From Symbiodinium natans (lineage: Eukaryota > Sar > Dinophyceae > Suessiales > Symbiodiniaceae): a DNA stretch of 20,000 nt. Shown here piece after piece: positions 1 to 7,437 of the stretch. The position numbers and the translations under genes are program-made. Every line of letters begins with the position of its first letter. Positions within the stretch are counted from its first letter, which is position 1. The stretch spans positions 783,939 through 803,938 of the forward strand of contig CAJNDS010001136.1 of assembly GCA_905221605.1 (NCBI GenBank), in the 5' to 3' direction. The notes under the pieces are model-generated. The model saw only the letters and a program-made list of their open reading frames with translations. It was not told the DNA's origin and searched no databases.

Positions 1-46
1 AGGGTTTAGGGTTTAGGGTTTAGGGTTTAGGGTTTAGGGTTTAGGG
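1..46 (+). repeat. Telomere-type array (TTTAGGG), about 6.6 copies
   Basis: Perfect AGGGTTT heptamers from the first base. The G-rich strand reads 5' to 3' into the window, opposite to what a left chromosome end would show, so this is an interstitial tract. Confidence 0.95.
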
Positions 47-148
47 CTACCAAGGACCTGCCGCATTTGCCTGGAGGGAGAGTTTGAGGCTGGGGGCCGT
101 GCTTCTGGGTGTCAGGCGTGCCTCCAAGGTGCAAAGTTACCAGTTTAG
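47..148 (+). other. Coding-looking island with a RING-like Cys motif
   Basis: Reading from base 56, one plus frame encodes CRICLEGEFE followed by CQAC, a C-x2-C-x13-C-x2-C pattern. CRICLE at the first Cys pair is typical of RING-variant (RING-CH) E3 ligase domains. The second pair there is usually C-x-C, and the His and last Cys pairs are absent, so at most this is a fragment of such a domain. The frame stops at a TAG (146-148) that is part of the next TTTAGGG unit. There is no ATG and no clear splice site. An unrelated zinc knuckle or chance are the alternatives. Confidence 0.3.
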
Positions 149-154
149 GGTTTA

Positions 155-534
<380 letters not shown>

Positions 535-870
535 AAAGCCCTAAACCCCCAAGCCCCGAACCTTGAACCCTAAACCCCAGACCCCCTGAAGACCTGACAT
601 CACAAACCCTCAACCCCCTAAGCCCCCTAAACCCCCCAAACCCTAAACCCAACCTGAACCCCCCTAAGGCGCTATAAACCCTAAACCTCCAAAACCCTCT
701 CACTCTTCTAACATCATCTCCGAATGCTCGCACAAGGGTTTGGAGCAGCCCTCATAGCCAATCGCCTGCCTAACCCAAAACCCCCCAAAGCCTGAACCTC
801 CTAGGCCCTAAACCCTCAAACCTGCAAACCCCCTAAACCCTGAATCCCAAACCCTAAACCCTAAACCCCA
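535..870 (-). repeat. Degenerate CCCTAAA region
   Basis: Diverged CCCTAAA-like units (CCCCTAAA, CCCCAAA, CCTGAAC and similar) interrupted by short unique pieces, for example around 700-770. The Gly/Leu/Arg-rich minus-strand open frame at 533-733 is just translated repeat. Confidence 0.8.
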
Positions 871-934
871 AACTGACCTTTTCCCCGTAAACGCATGCGA
901 AACGGGTGGGAAAGAAAACGCATAAAGAACAAAC

Positions 935-1031
935 AAACCCTAAACCCTAAACCCTAAACCCTAAACCCTAAACCCTAAACCCTAAACCCTAAACCCTAAA
1001 CCCTAAACCCTAAACCCTAAACCCTAAACCC
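935..1031 (-). repeat. Telomere-type array (CCCTAAA), about 14 copies
   Basis: Perfect heptamers, among the longest clean C-rich tracts here. It forms the left arm of a C-tract/island/G-tract cassette. Confidence 0.95.
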
Positions 1032-1202
1032 CCACAAAAAAGCCCCCAAAAATCCTCGAGCGTTGTACGTTTCTGACGCACCTAGGGTCATTTCAGGTAC
1101 GAATTTCAGGCCCGGTGTTCGGGATCCCGACGGGAGACAATTCAGAACCATACCGGGGGCATTTCAGACGCACACATGGTGCATTTCAGGCGCAGTGCTT
1201 GA
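1032..1202. other. Island with repeated CATTTCAGG motif
   Basis: Between a C-rich and a G-rich telomere-like tract. It holds five versions of one motif, at about 1088, 1102, 1139, 1160 and 1179, the clearest being GTGCATTTCAGG at 1179-1190. The same motif is clustered on the other strand at 2379-2502. No coding frame stands out. Confidence 0.6.
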
Positions 1203-1649
1203 GGTTTAGGGTTGAGGGTTTAGGGTTTAGGTTTTAGGGTGTAGGGTTTCAGGTTTAGGGTTTCGGGTTTGGGGTTTAGGGTTTAGGGTTTACGGTTTAG
1301 GGTCTACGGTTTAGGGTTTACGGTTTAGGGTTTAGGGCTTAGGGTTTAGGGTTTAGGTTTTAAGATTTAGGGGGTTTAGGGTTTAAGCTTTAGGGTTTAG
1401 GGTTTAGGTTTTAGGGTTTAGGGTTTCGGGTTTAGGGTTTCGGGTTTAGGGTTTAGGGTTTAGAGTTTAGGGTTTAGGGTTACGGTTTAGGGTTTACGGT
1501 TGAGGGTTTAGGGTTTAGGGTTTAGGGCTTAGGGTTTAGGGTTTAGGTTTTAGTTTAGGGTTTAGGGTTTCGGGTTTAGGGTTTAGGGTTTAGGGCTTAG
1601 GGTTTAGGGTTTAGGGTTTAGGGCTTAGGGTTTAGGGTTTGGGTTGTAG
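1203..1649 (+). repeat. Long degenerate TTTAGGG region
   Basis: About 450 bp of TTTAGGG-derived units with many variants (TTTCGGG, TTTACGG, CTTAGGG, TTTAAGC). It includes a 21-bp variant string at 1375-1395 that recurs at 5728-5748 and 6532-6552. Confidence 0.9.
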
Positions 1650-1680
1650 GGCATTGTGGGGTTTCTGGACATTAGCGATC

Positions 1681-1683
<3 letters not shown>

Positions 1684-1713
<30 letters not shown>
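1684..1713 (+). repeat. Poly(G) run of 30
   Basis: Thirty consecutive G residues directly after the degenerate telomere region. Such runs are error-prone to sequence, so the exact length is uncertain. Confidence 0.9.
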
Positions 1714-1714
<1 letters not shown>

Positions 1715-1799
1715 ACGCGCTTCCACCCTGCATAGGGCCGCCCACGCAAAACAAAATCCCTCAAGCTGACTGCTTCAGGAGTGTCCACATGACAGTTCG

Positions 1800-2013
1800 C
1801 ATAAACCCTAAGTCCTAAAACCTTAAACCCTAAACCCAAGTACCCTAAACCCTAACCACCGCGCACAGAGGCTGAAGCCTTCATCTCACGGATAATTGAG
1901 CTGCCGAGACTTCCCACGTGAACCCGTTCTTTCTGAACCGTTCCCTAAACCCTAAACCCTAAACCCTAACCCTAAACCTTGAACCCTAAACCCTAAACCG
2001 TAAACCCTAAACC
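1800..2013 (-). repeat. CCCTAAA tracts either side of a short island
   Basis: Degenerate CCCTAAA units at about 1800-1856 and 1944-2013. The island between them (1859-1921) has a plus frame reading TEAEAFISRIIELPRLPT before TGA (1919-1921). It looks protein-like but is too short to assign. Confidence 0.6.
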
Positions 2014-2085
2014 CTACATTGTGTTCCAACCACGAACATTGTTGATGCTAATCTACATTGTGTTCCAATCCCGAAGAGTGTTGAG
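2014..2085 (+). repeat. Two-copy 39-bp tandem repeat
   Basis: CTACATTGTGTTCCAA begins at 2014 and again at 2053, and the copies diverge after about 16 bases. The pair fills the gap between a CCCTAAA tract and a short TTTAGGG stretch. Confidence 0.75.
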
Positions 2086-2106
2086 CCTTTAGGGTTTCGG
2101 GTTTAA

Positions 2107-2160
2107 GCGAAGCTCAAGAAGGACCCCGGCTTGAAGACTAAAGCTACGTTGAAAGGCTAG
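2107..2160 (+). other. Short Lys-rich coding-looking island
   Basis: One plus frame reads AKLKKDPGLKTKATLKG then TAG at 2158-2160, right after a short TTTAGGG-like stretch. It resembles the end of a basic protein but has no start and no family match I can name. The remaining bases to about 2290 hold nothing recognisable except degenerate CCCTAAA units from about 2232. Confidence 0.2.
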
Positions 2161-2357
2161 GGGTGTTTGGAGAGCTTTTAGTGTCGCCTTGATGCCTCAC
2201 CTTCGTTCGTGAACAGCGTCAGCACACTCAAGCCTAAACCCGTAAATCCTAGACCCTATAAGTCCTGGACCCTATAAATACAATAAACCCTATAAACCTG
2301 AACGCGGCCTGACATGGCTTGTAGCGGGTGGCTTCAGGGGCTTCGGACTTGTGGCTT

Positions 2358-2552
2358 TCATGTCATGGTGGTGCCGGACCTGAAACGCACCTTGGCCTGT
2401 ACGAAACGCATTCCAGCAGAGCCTGAAACGCACCTCCGCGGCCACGCACGGCGCACCTGAAACGCACACCCCCGTTCACGATCGGGCGGACCCGAAACGC
2501 GCTTCGACCAAAAATCCTCACCCGCCGGAGGATGACGAGCTCCTGGCACCAT
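2358..2552 (-). CDS. Hypothetical 64-aa ORF over the CCTGAAACGCAC repeats
   Basis: Starts at a true ATG (2550-2552 on the minus strand) and ends at TGA. Most of the frame is made of the spaced motif TGCGTTTCAGG, so the residues simply reflect that repeat in changing frame. It is Arg-rich, with no domain. Low-confidence gene, listed because it is ATG-initiated and stop-terminated. Confidence 0.12.
   Translation of the reverse strand: MVPGARHPPAGEDFWSKRVSGPPDRERGCAFQVRRAWPRRCVSGSAGMRFVQAKVRFRSGTTMT
2379..2502 (+). repeat. Spaced motif cluster CCTGAAACGCAC
   Basis: Exact copies at 2379-2390, 2422-2433 and 2456-2467, with variants near 2400-2411 (ACGAAACGCAT) and at 2491-2502 (CCCGAAACGCGC). 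Start-to-start spacing is roughly 21, 22, 34 and 35 bp. The reverse complement matches the motif at 1179-1190. Confidence 0.75.
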
Positions 2553-2592
2553 GCCTCTGCCGCGGCACCTCTCAGTCCGGCGGCTGCTTTGG

Positions 2593-3070
2593 TGTTTAGG
2601 GTTTAGGGTTTAGGGCTTAGGGCTTAGGGCTTAGGGTTTAGGGTTTCGGGTCGGGTTTAGGATTTAGGGTTTTGAGGGTTTAGGGGTTGAGGGTTGAGGA
2701 TTTTTAGGGTGGTTTGGTGGGTTTTGGTTTCTAGAATTCAGGGTTCTAGAGTTTAGGGGTTTAGGGTTTAGGGTGGGTTTAGGGTTGAGGCTTTTCAGGG
2801 TTTATAGGGTTCAGGTTGAGAGGATTTAGGGTTTATAGGGTTGAGGGTTTGTACGGTTCAGGTTTAGACGATTTAGGGTTTTCAGGGGTCAGGTTTTTTC
2901 GGGTTTAGAGGATTTCGGGTTTCTAGGGTTTAGGGTTTATAGGGCTTCGGTTTAGAGGGTTTAGGGTTCATAGGATTTAGGGTTTAGGTTTACGGGTTTA
3001 GGGTTTCTAGGGTTTAGGGTTCATGGGGTTTAGGGTTTCTAGAATTTTAGCGTTCAGGGCTTATTGGTTT
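2593..3070 (+). repeat. Highly degenerate TTTAGGG region
   Basis: Nearly 480 bp of diverged TTTAGGG units with inserted TATA, TCTA, TTCA and similar. It is much more decayed than the clean tracts, which suggests greater age. Confidence 0.85.
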
Positions 3071-3074
3071 AGGG

Positions 3075-3428
3075 ATGGGAGGTTTCGGGCTTAGTGTCCT
3101 CATTTACGGCGCACACGTCCGCTGGGCATGCGATGTTTTGAGTCGTTCCCCAAACAGTGATTGCAAGAGAGTTGCAAGTGTCACCCCGGCGGCGCGCGTG
3201 TGCACGGGCGCTCGAAATCGATACCGGTGTTTCTGGTCGTCCCGGCCTCACGAGCATATCCAAGTCGTGCGAGCGGTGAGCCCTCTCAACTTCGCACGTC
3301 GACCAAAGTGTATTTGTCGTGGTGTTCGCCTCATCGAGCTTTGCCTTAGGCCTAGGCCTAATATAATAGCAGGATCGTTTAACAATATAGTAGCATACTA
3401 CTCTAAAAACACAGCAATAACATACTAG
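3075..3428 (+). CDS. Hypothetical 117-aa ORF, Arg/Cys-rich
   Basis: Begins at a true ATG just after the degenerate telomere region. It covers a GC-rich stretch free of telomere units (about 3090-3345) and then runs into an AT-rich patch that gives an Asn/Tyr-rich tail. The middle contains VCTGARNRYRCFWSSRPHEH. There is no domain, signal peptide or membrane segment I recognise. The abrupt base-composition change inside the frame argues against one intact exon. A 64-aa ATG frame on the opposite strand (3069-3263) covers the same DNA. Unrecognised and uncertain. Confidence 0.2.
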   Translation: MGGFGLSVLIYGAHVRWACDVLSRSPNSDCKRVASVTPAARVCTGARNRYRCFWSSRPHEHIQVVRAVSPLNFARRPKCICRGVRLIELCLRPRPNIIAGSFNNIVAYYSKNTAITY

Positions 3429-3545
3429 AACAATATCAGAGTAGAATTATAACAATATGTTAAGATCATCATGTTCTAACAATGATACAAAAACATAATG
3501 GCATTAAAAAAAGCTACATAACACAACAATATATTAATTGAACAA
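3346..3545. other. AT-rich patch with AACAATAT motifs
   Basis: Opens with a perfect 16-bp palindrome TTAGGCCTAGGCCTAA (3346-3361). The sequence then becomes markedly AT-rich, with repeated AACAAT (AACAATATAG, AACAATATCA, AACAATATGT, AACAATGATA, AACAATATAT). It is unlike the rest of the window. An organelle-derived insert or AT-rich repeat is possible. Confidence 0.6.
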
Positions 3546-3844
3546 TGGAGTTGAGGTTTAGGGGTTGCATGCCATGGAGATCTGTGGAGTACTCCAGAAG
3601 AGGTCGTGGAGTGCTCTAGGGTTGAGGGTCTAGGTTTTAGGGTGTAGGGTATACGGTTATGTCGGCGTAATGCTTGAATTGCATACAGCAAGGCGGGAGG
3701 GCTTGCACAGAAGGCAACTAGAATCCGGGCTTTTCTTGGGGGGATGAGTATAGTACCCCCCTGTCATAATCCCTATGAAGGACTGTTCGTATAGCGGGGG
3801 AACATCCCAACCCCAAAGCCTCAACCCTAAGCCCTAAGCCCTAA
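3546..3844. other. Unassigned spacer
   Basis: Contains a near-tandem pair around GTGGAGTACTCCAG and GTGGAGTGCTCTAG (about 3585-3620), weak TTTAGGG units near 3618-3650, the string TAATCCCTAT near 3768 that is shared with family A elements, and weak CCCTAAA units at 3788-3850. The minus-strand open frame at 3476-3691 has no recognisable features. Confidence 0.4.
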
Positions 3845-3859
3845 ATCCTTAACGAGTCC

Positions 3860-4018
3860 ATGAAGCTCAAGGAGCTGGAGACAATCGGTCTGATGGATTT
3901 CTGGATGTCGAGGGTTTTTTGTAAACTCCACAAAGTTGGAACGTCCTTATCCGCATACCCCAACTTGGTAGCCCAGTGGTACCCTGTACCCTTTTTTTGG
4001 TGCTGGGTTCCCTCATAA
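3860..4018 (+). CDS. Hypothetical 52-aa small ORF
   Basis: ATG at 3860, TAA at 4016-4018. The frame is open upstream to 3845. It begins MKLKELETIGLMDFWMSRVF, which looks protein-like, but from about residue 21 it is read from the left arm of the foldback palindrome at 3921-4145. If any of it is real, the first 20 codons are probably a fragment interrupted by that element. No domain recognised. Confidence 0.2.
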   Translation: MKLKELETIGLMDFWMSRVFCKLHKVGTSLSAYPNLVAQWYPVPFFWCWVPS

Positions 4019-4145
4019 AGTAACCAACCAAAAAAAGGGTGCCCTTATTATAAGATTGTTACTGGGCTACTAAGCCAAAAGGTATACTAAAGGGAATCCC
4101 AGCTCTAGTTATCCTCAAACCATGTTCCAACTTTCTGGAGTTTAC
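3921..4145. mobile_element. Foldback (long palindrome) element, about 225 bp
   Basis: Nested inverted repeats. Outer arms 3921-3942 and 4124-4145 match over 22 bases with one mismatch. Middle arms 3965-3977 and 4061-4073 match over 13 with one mismatch. Inner arms 3988-4000 and 4028-4040 match perfectly over 13. The loop is at about 4001-4027. The inner part resembles the hairpin family at 13114 and 15755. No transposase is present. A non-autonomous foldback or MITE-like element is the best guess; no clear target duplication is visible. Confidence 0.6.
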
Positions 4146-4689
4146 TGTGTGGGGGGTGTTTTGTCCTGGGATTTTGCAGCACGACAAGGGCTGGGCTGTG
4201 CAATATAGTAAAGTAGATGCACGTGGGCTGTGGTCAGGGAAGTACTGAAATATTTCAGAGCTTGAGTTGCAACCATCGCCCCTCAACCACAGTTCTTTGG
4301 TCGGCTTTGGTTTGAAGTTCTACATCCCCTAAACCCTAACCCCCAACCCTAAACGGCCCTAAACCATGGCAAGGAGTGTGGGATCTAGTCATAGGGCGCA
4401 TTGAGGGCGCGAAGCTGTCGGGCTTCAAGTTCAATCGTGTGAGGCAGGGGGGAGGGCTCGAGAGGGCATTCGCACTGCTCTAAGGTATGTGCACCGCGGA
4501 TGCCATGGCCCTAGCCAATAACGGACTAATTAGCCTTAGGGTTGGGGTTTCGGGTTTCGGGTTTGGGGCTGCTCGGAGGCATTTGCGAGGTCAGTTCCTT
4601 CACGGGTCTTGTGCCACATGCGCAATCGATTCATGAGTTGGCGCTGCACGCCCAGTGTTGCTGCCGTAGCTAGCGTGGGGGGTTCTGGC
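4146..4689. other. Unassigned spacer with weak telomere-like units
   Basis: No supported gene. There are degenerate CCCTAAA units at 4323-4364 and TTTCGGG units at 4538-4568. The short open frames here (for example 4059-4286 minus) show nothing recognisable. Confidence 0.4.
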
Positions 4690-4760
4690 ATTAGGGGTAC
4701 CTTATGGGAGTCCCTTTTGTACGGGGATCCTGCTATTTGGGGGTCTATTTTACGGGTTCC
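4690..4760 (+). repeat. Possible family C element (GGTACC/CTATTTGGG)
   Basis: Contains AGGGGTACC, GGGAGTCCC and TGCTATTTGGGGGTCTATTTT in the general arrangement of the elements at 15017 and 18588. The similarity is loose. Confidence 0.35.
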
Positions 4761-4979
4761 CTGCTTTCGTCAGCCCCCACATGTCGTTGGTTCTTTGTCC
4801 CAGCTGTGAACAAAGCGACAGATCCCTTGAGTCTTGGCACTTGGGAGGGTGCAGGAAATAGAAGGCAAATGGGTTTTGGGAGGGGTACCAATTATCAGCA
4901 TGCAGAGCGACCCACTATGAAGACTATGATTGTTCCTCTCTCTATCATTTGCCATTGTCATTCTTTCGATAAACCCTAA
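4704..4979 (+). CDS. Hypothetical 91-aa ORF
   Basis: True ATG at 4704. The frame ends where the CCCTAAA array begins. The first 30 residues are hydrophobic and come from a GGTACC-type dispersed repeat. The second half (from about residue 36, NKATDPLSLGTWEGAGNRRQ) looks more like protein and follows a possible splice acceptor, CCCAG, near 4802. An opposing ATG frame covers 4770-4961. No family recognised. Confidence 0.18.
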   Translation: MGVPFVRGSCYLGVYFTGSLLSSAPTCRWFFVPAVNKATDPLSLGTWEGAGNRRQMGFGRGTNYQHAERPTMKTMIVPLSIICHCHSFDKP

Positions 4980-5008
4980 ACCCTAAACCCTAAACCCTAA
5001 ACCCTAAA
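4971..5008 (-). repeat. Telomere-type array (CCCTAAA), about 5.4 copies
   Basis: Clean heptamers forming the left arm of the cassette around 5009-5093. Confidence 0.95.
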
Positions 5009-5009
5009 C

Positions 5010-5084
5010 AGCAGTCCCAGGCTTGGACAGCTGGCGGATTTCGGGGTTCGATCCGAAGACGGCCGCTTGGGCACACTCTGGTAG
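5010..5084 (+). other. Coding-looking cassette island
   Basis: One plus frame reads SSPRLGQLADFGVRSEDGRL, four more codons, then TAG at 5082-5084. The island is bounded by CCCTAAA on the left and TTTAGGG on the right. It has no ATG or splice sites. A second plus frame is also open. Confidence 0.25.
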
Positions 5085-5093
5085 CTTCTGGAG

Positions 5094-5225
5094 GTTTAGG
5101 GTTTGGGGTTTAGGGTTTAGGGTTTAGGGTTCAAGGGTTTAGGGTTTCATCAGATTTTAAGTTTAGGGTTTCGGGTTCAGCGTTTAGTGTTTAGGGTTAA
5201 GATTTTAGGGTTTCGGGTTTTGGGC
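5094..5225 (+). repeat. Degenerate TTTAGGG tract
   Basis: Clean units to about 5130, then diverged TTTCGGG/TTTAGTG types. It runs almost directly into a short CCCTAAA stretch at 5231-5252, making a G-to-C junction. Confidence 0.85.
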
Positions 5226-5252
5226 ACCCTGGACCCTAAACCCTAAACCCCA

Positions 5253-5574
5253 GGTCAGATACCTGGGGCCAAAAGGGTGCCCGCATATGTAAGGAATCCC
5301 TGAACGCAACCCTCCCCAAATCCTATCAACCCTAAAACCCTAAGCCATGCACCCTAAGCTACTATTTGCTTAACCAATAAACTAAAGGGTCGTAATCCCT
5401 ATGCTACCCTTAGAAGGATAAGAATAGTGTGTTGATTTCTTGGAGGCTTCTGAAGCAAATGGTAGTAATTCCGAAACAACCTCGAAGCTTCTTCCATTGA
5501 CGCCCAGTGCCCGACCAAGAGTTTGCGCCGCCTCAGGTCACCCACTGTGGAACCTGCAAGGCGTGGGGCCTCAG
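5253..5574. other. Unassigned spacer
   Basis: No supported gene. It contains a family A dispersed element at 5359-5411, otherwise unique sequence without a convincing frame. Confidence 0.4.
5359..5411 (+). repeat. Family A short dispersed element, copy 1
   Basis: Begins CTACTATTTGCTTA and ends GTAATCCCTATGCTACCCTT. Both ends match the copy at 11485-11543, while the middle is unrelated in sequence. Confidence 0.6.
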
Positions 5575-5756
5575 GGTTTAGGGTTTTCGGGTTTAGGGTT
5601 TAAGGTTTAGGGTATAGGGTTTAAGGTTTAGGGCTTAGGGTTTATGACTTTCCCCCGGCCGACTTCCCAAGCCCGGATGCAAAAGGGTCCAGTTTAGGGA
5701 GGTGAGGAGTCCTGCTGCAAAGAAGGGTTTAGGGTTTAAGCTTTAGGGTTTAGGGT
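5575..5756 (+). repeat. TTTAGGG tracts left of the minisatellite
   Basis: Degenerate units at 5575-5645 and 5725-5756, with a short unique stretch between. The 21-bp string at 5728-5748 (TTTAGGG, TTTAAGC, TTTAGGG) is repeated in direct orientation at 6532-6552, so the minisatellite block sits between two copies. Confidence 0.85.
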
Positions 5757-6524
5757 TGGGGCGGGGCTCTACCATCATTTGCAGGCCTCTCGCCGGTAAC
5801 GGGGCTTGTAACGGGGCTTGTAACGGAAACTGTAACGGAAAGGAGCGGAGCTGTAACGGACTTGTCGCGGAGCTGTAACGGAGTCGTATCGGAAGGCTGC
5901 AACGGAGCGCTACCGGCTGCAGCGATGCTGTAACGGAAGCTGTAACGGAGCCGTAGCAGAAGCAGCAACTTGATAACGAACCTGTAACGGAACTGTAACG
6001 GAGCTGTACAAGTGAGCTGTAACGGGAGCTGTGGCGGAGCTGTTACGGAGATGTAACGGAGCTGTAACGGAGCTGTATAACTGAGCTGTAACGGAAGCTG
6101 TAACGGAGCTGCAGCGGAGGTGCATCGGAGCTGTAATGGAGCTGTAACGGAGCTGTCACGGAAACTGTAACGGAAGCTGTAACGGAGCTGTAACGGAGGT
6201 GTAACGGAGCTGTAACGGAGCTGGAACGGAAGCTGTAACGGAGCTGTAACGGAGGTGCAAGGGAGCTGTAACGGAGCTGTAACGGAGGTGCATCGGAGCT
6301 GTAACGGAGCTGCAACGGAACTGTAACGGAAGCTGTAACAGAACTGTAACGGAGGCTGTAACGGAGGTGCAACAGAGTTGTAACGGAGCTCTAGTGGAAG
6401 CTGTAACGGAGGTGCAACGGAGCTGTAACGGAACTGTAGCAGTTGCTGTAACGGAGCTGTAACGGAGGGCCCACGGTGGGTAGCGCAAATCCCATAGTAA
6501 ATGATGGTAGAGCCCACCCCCAAG
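5755..6524. mobile_element. Minisatellite bounded by terminal inverted repeats
   Basis: About 650 bp of 11-12 bp units (GAGCTGTAACG, with GAAGCTGTAACG, GAGGTGCAACG and others) enclosed by perfect 17-bp inverted repeats at 5764-5780 and 6499-6515. The repeats extend imperfectly outward to about 26 bp. The minus strand stays open for long stretches in all three frames because the unit lacks minus-strand stops, so the 257-codon frame (5750-6523, beginning at TTG) is a composition artefact. The structure looks like a non-autonomous element whose interior is a satellite, or a satellite locus with inverted borders. Confidence 0.6.
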
Positions 6525-6560
6525 TTTAGGGTTTAGGGTTTAAGCTTTAGGGCTTCGGGT
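6525..6560 (+). repeat. TTTAGGG tract right of the minisatellite
   Basis: Short degenerate tract including the 6532-6552 copy of the 21-bp string also present at 5728 and 1375. Confidence 0.85.
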
Positions 6561-6724
6561 TTCAGGGCCTTGCAGAGATTAAGGTCCCAGCCTTGGATGC
6601 TCAAAGCCTGTGGAGGATGATGTGGGATCTGCCGAAGGAAGCCCCCAAAAGCATCCCCAACAGTCCAATGATAAAGAAATCCTGGTGGATGCGTGCACAA
6701 CTGCACCTAAACCCTAAACCCTAA
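6551..6724 (+). other. Coding-looking island, Trp-rich
   Basis: A plus frame is open from 6551 to TAA at 6722-6724, which lies inside the next CCCTAAA tract. From a possible acceptor (CCTTGCAG, ending 6575) it includes VPALDAQSLWRMMWDLPKEA, and later the segment MIKKSWWMRAQLHL. In-frame ATGs are present in the middle. It is one of the most protein-like islands in the window, possibly an exon or gene fragment. No domain recognised. Confidence 0.35.
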
Positions 6725-7000
6725 ACCCTAAGGCCCGAAGACGTAAACTCAGCTGCCGTGGCCTTTGGAGTGGGCATGCTTGCTCCAAGGTTTTCCGGCC
6801 TTACACAGGCACATACGTGAGCTAAGATGCATAGGCACCCATGAGAGTCAGAAGTGCGCACCAACACCTAGAAACCTCTACAATAGCTCTACAGAACCCC
6901 AAACCCCATACCCCAAACCCTAAACCCTAAGCCCCAAATCCCAAACCCCAAAACCCCCAAAACCCCAAACCCCAAACCGCACCTGAATGGGCTCGTGAAT
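6725..7000. other. Unassigned spacer and degenerate CCCCAAA units
   Basis: Unique sequence to about 6895, with no supported gene, then C-rich degenerate units (CCCCAAA, CCCTAAG) to 6978. Confidence 0.5.
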
Positions 7001-7051
7001 CCCTAAACCCTAAACCCTAAACCCTAAACCCTAAACCCTAAACCCTAAACC
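7001..7051 (-). repeat. Telomere-type array (CCCTAAA), about 7 copies
   Basis: Perfect heptamers. It is the left arm of the clearest cassette, pairing in inverted sense with 7147-7245. Confidence 0.95.
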
Positions 7052-7150
7052 TTCGTGGAGGCCAAGTTCCGGCTCGAGGAGCCATCTGATGCCAAAGGTG
7101 CAGAGCGCGAAGTTTGGAAGCTCGGCAGGGGAGACTTAGTTTGGGGTTAG
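7052..7150 (+). other. Coding-looking island inside a telomere-like cassette
   Basis: One plus frame is open across the island: FVEAKFRLEEPSDAKGAERE, then VWKLGRGDLVWG, then TAG at 7148-7150, which belongs to the TTTAGGG array. The mix of charged and hydrophobic residues looks protein-like. There is no ATG, and no AG at the left border as a splice acceptor would need. An opposite-strand frame is also open but Ser/Pro-rich. A captured gene fragment is the likeliest reading. Confidence 0.35.
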
Positions 7151-7245
7151 GGTTTAGGGTTTAGGGTTTAGGGTTTAGGGTTTAGGGTTTAGGGTTTAGG
7201 GTTTAGGGTTTAGGGTTTAGGGTTTAGGGTTTAGGGTTTAGGGTT
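7147..7245 (+). repeat. Telomere-type array (TTTAGGG), about 14 copies
   Basis: Perfect heptamers, the right arm of the cassette with island 7052-7146. The following 107 bp up to 7352 is unassigned. Confidence 0.95.
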
Positions 7246-7352
7246 CCGCAAGTACGTTTTTTGGGAGTATGTAAGGGGTATTTCAGTCTAAGGGTAGTTA
7301 CATCTTCGTAGCTGAGTAGATCGTCTTTAACCTTCTTGCTGGGGTATACACA

Positions 7353-7411
7353 CCCTAAACCCTAAACCCTAAACCCTAGCCCTAAACCCTAAACCCTAAA
7401 CCCTAAACCCT
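7353..7411 (-). repeat. Telomere-type array (CCCTAAA), about 8 copies
   Basis: Clean apart from one CCCTAGC unit. It ends about 26 bp before the truncated gene copy at 7438. Confidence 0.95.
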
Positions 7412-7423
7412 GAATCAGAATTG

Positions 7424-7437
7424 AAAGGTTAACCTTT
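7424..7437. other. 14-bp palindrome at the duplication border
   Basis: AAAGGTTAACCTTT is a perfect palindrome exactly where the duplicated segment begins. Copy 2 has TTAACC at the matching place (8304-8309) but lacks three T residues, so homology seems to continue across a 3-bp indel. Confidence 0.7.

Noticed and set aside
1-46. True chromosome end at the start of the window
   Set aside because: A left end should show CCCTAAA on the plus strand; here it is TTTAGGG, and similar tracts occur throughout.
5028-5062. tRNA gene suggested by GGTTCGATCC
   Set aside because: The T-arm would need an 8-base loop, and no acceptor, D or anticodon arms are present upstream.
5750-6523. 257-codon minus-strand ORF as a repetitive protein
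   Set aside because: It starts at TTG, and the 11-12 bp unit has no minus-strand stops in any frame, so long open frames appear in all three frames automatically.
7147-7245. TTTAGGG tracts acting as GT...AG introns
   Set aside because: The unit does contain GT and TTTAG, but the islands' frames do not join across tracts and the C-rich borders lack AG acceptors. No in-frame pair was found.
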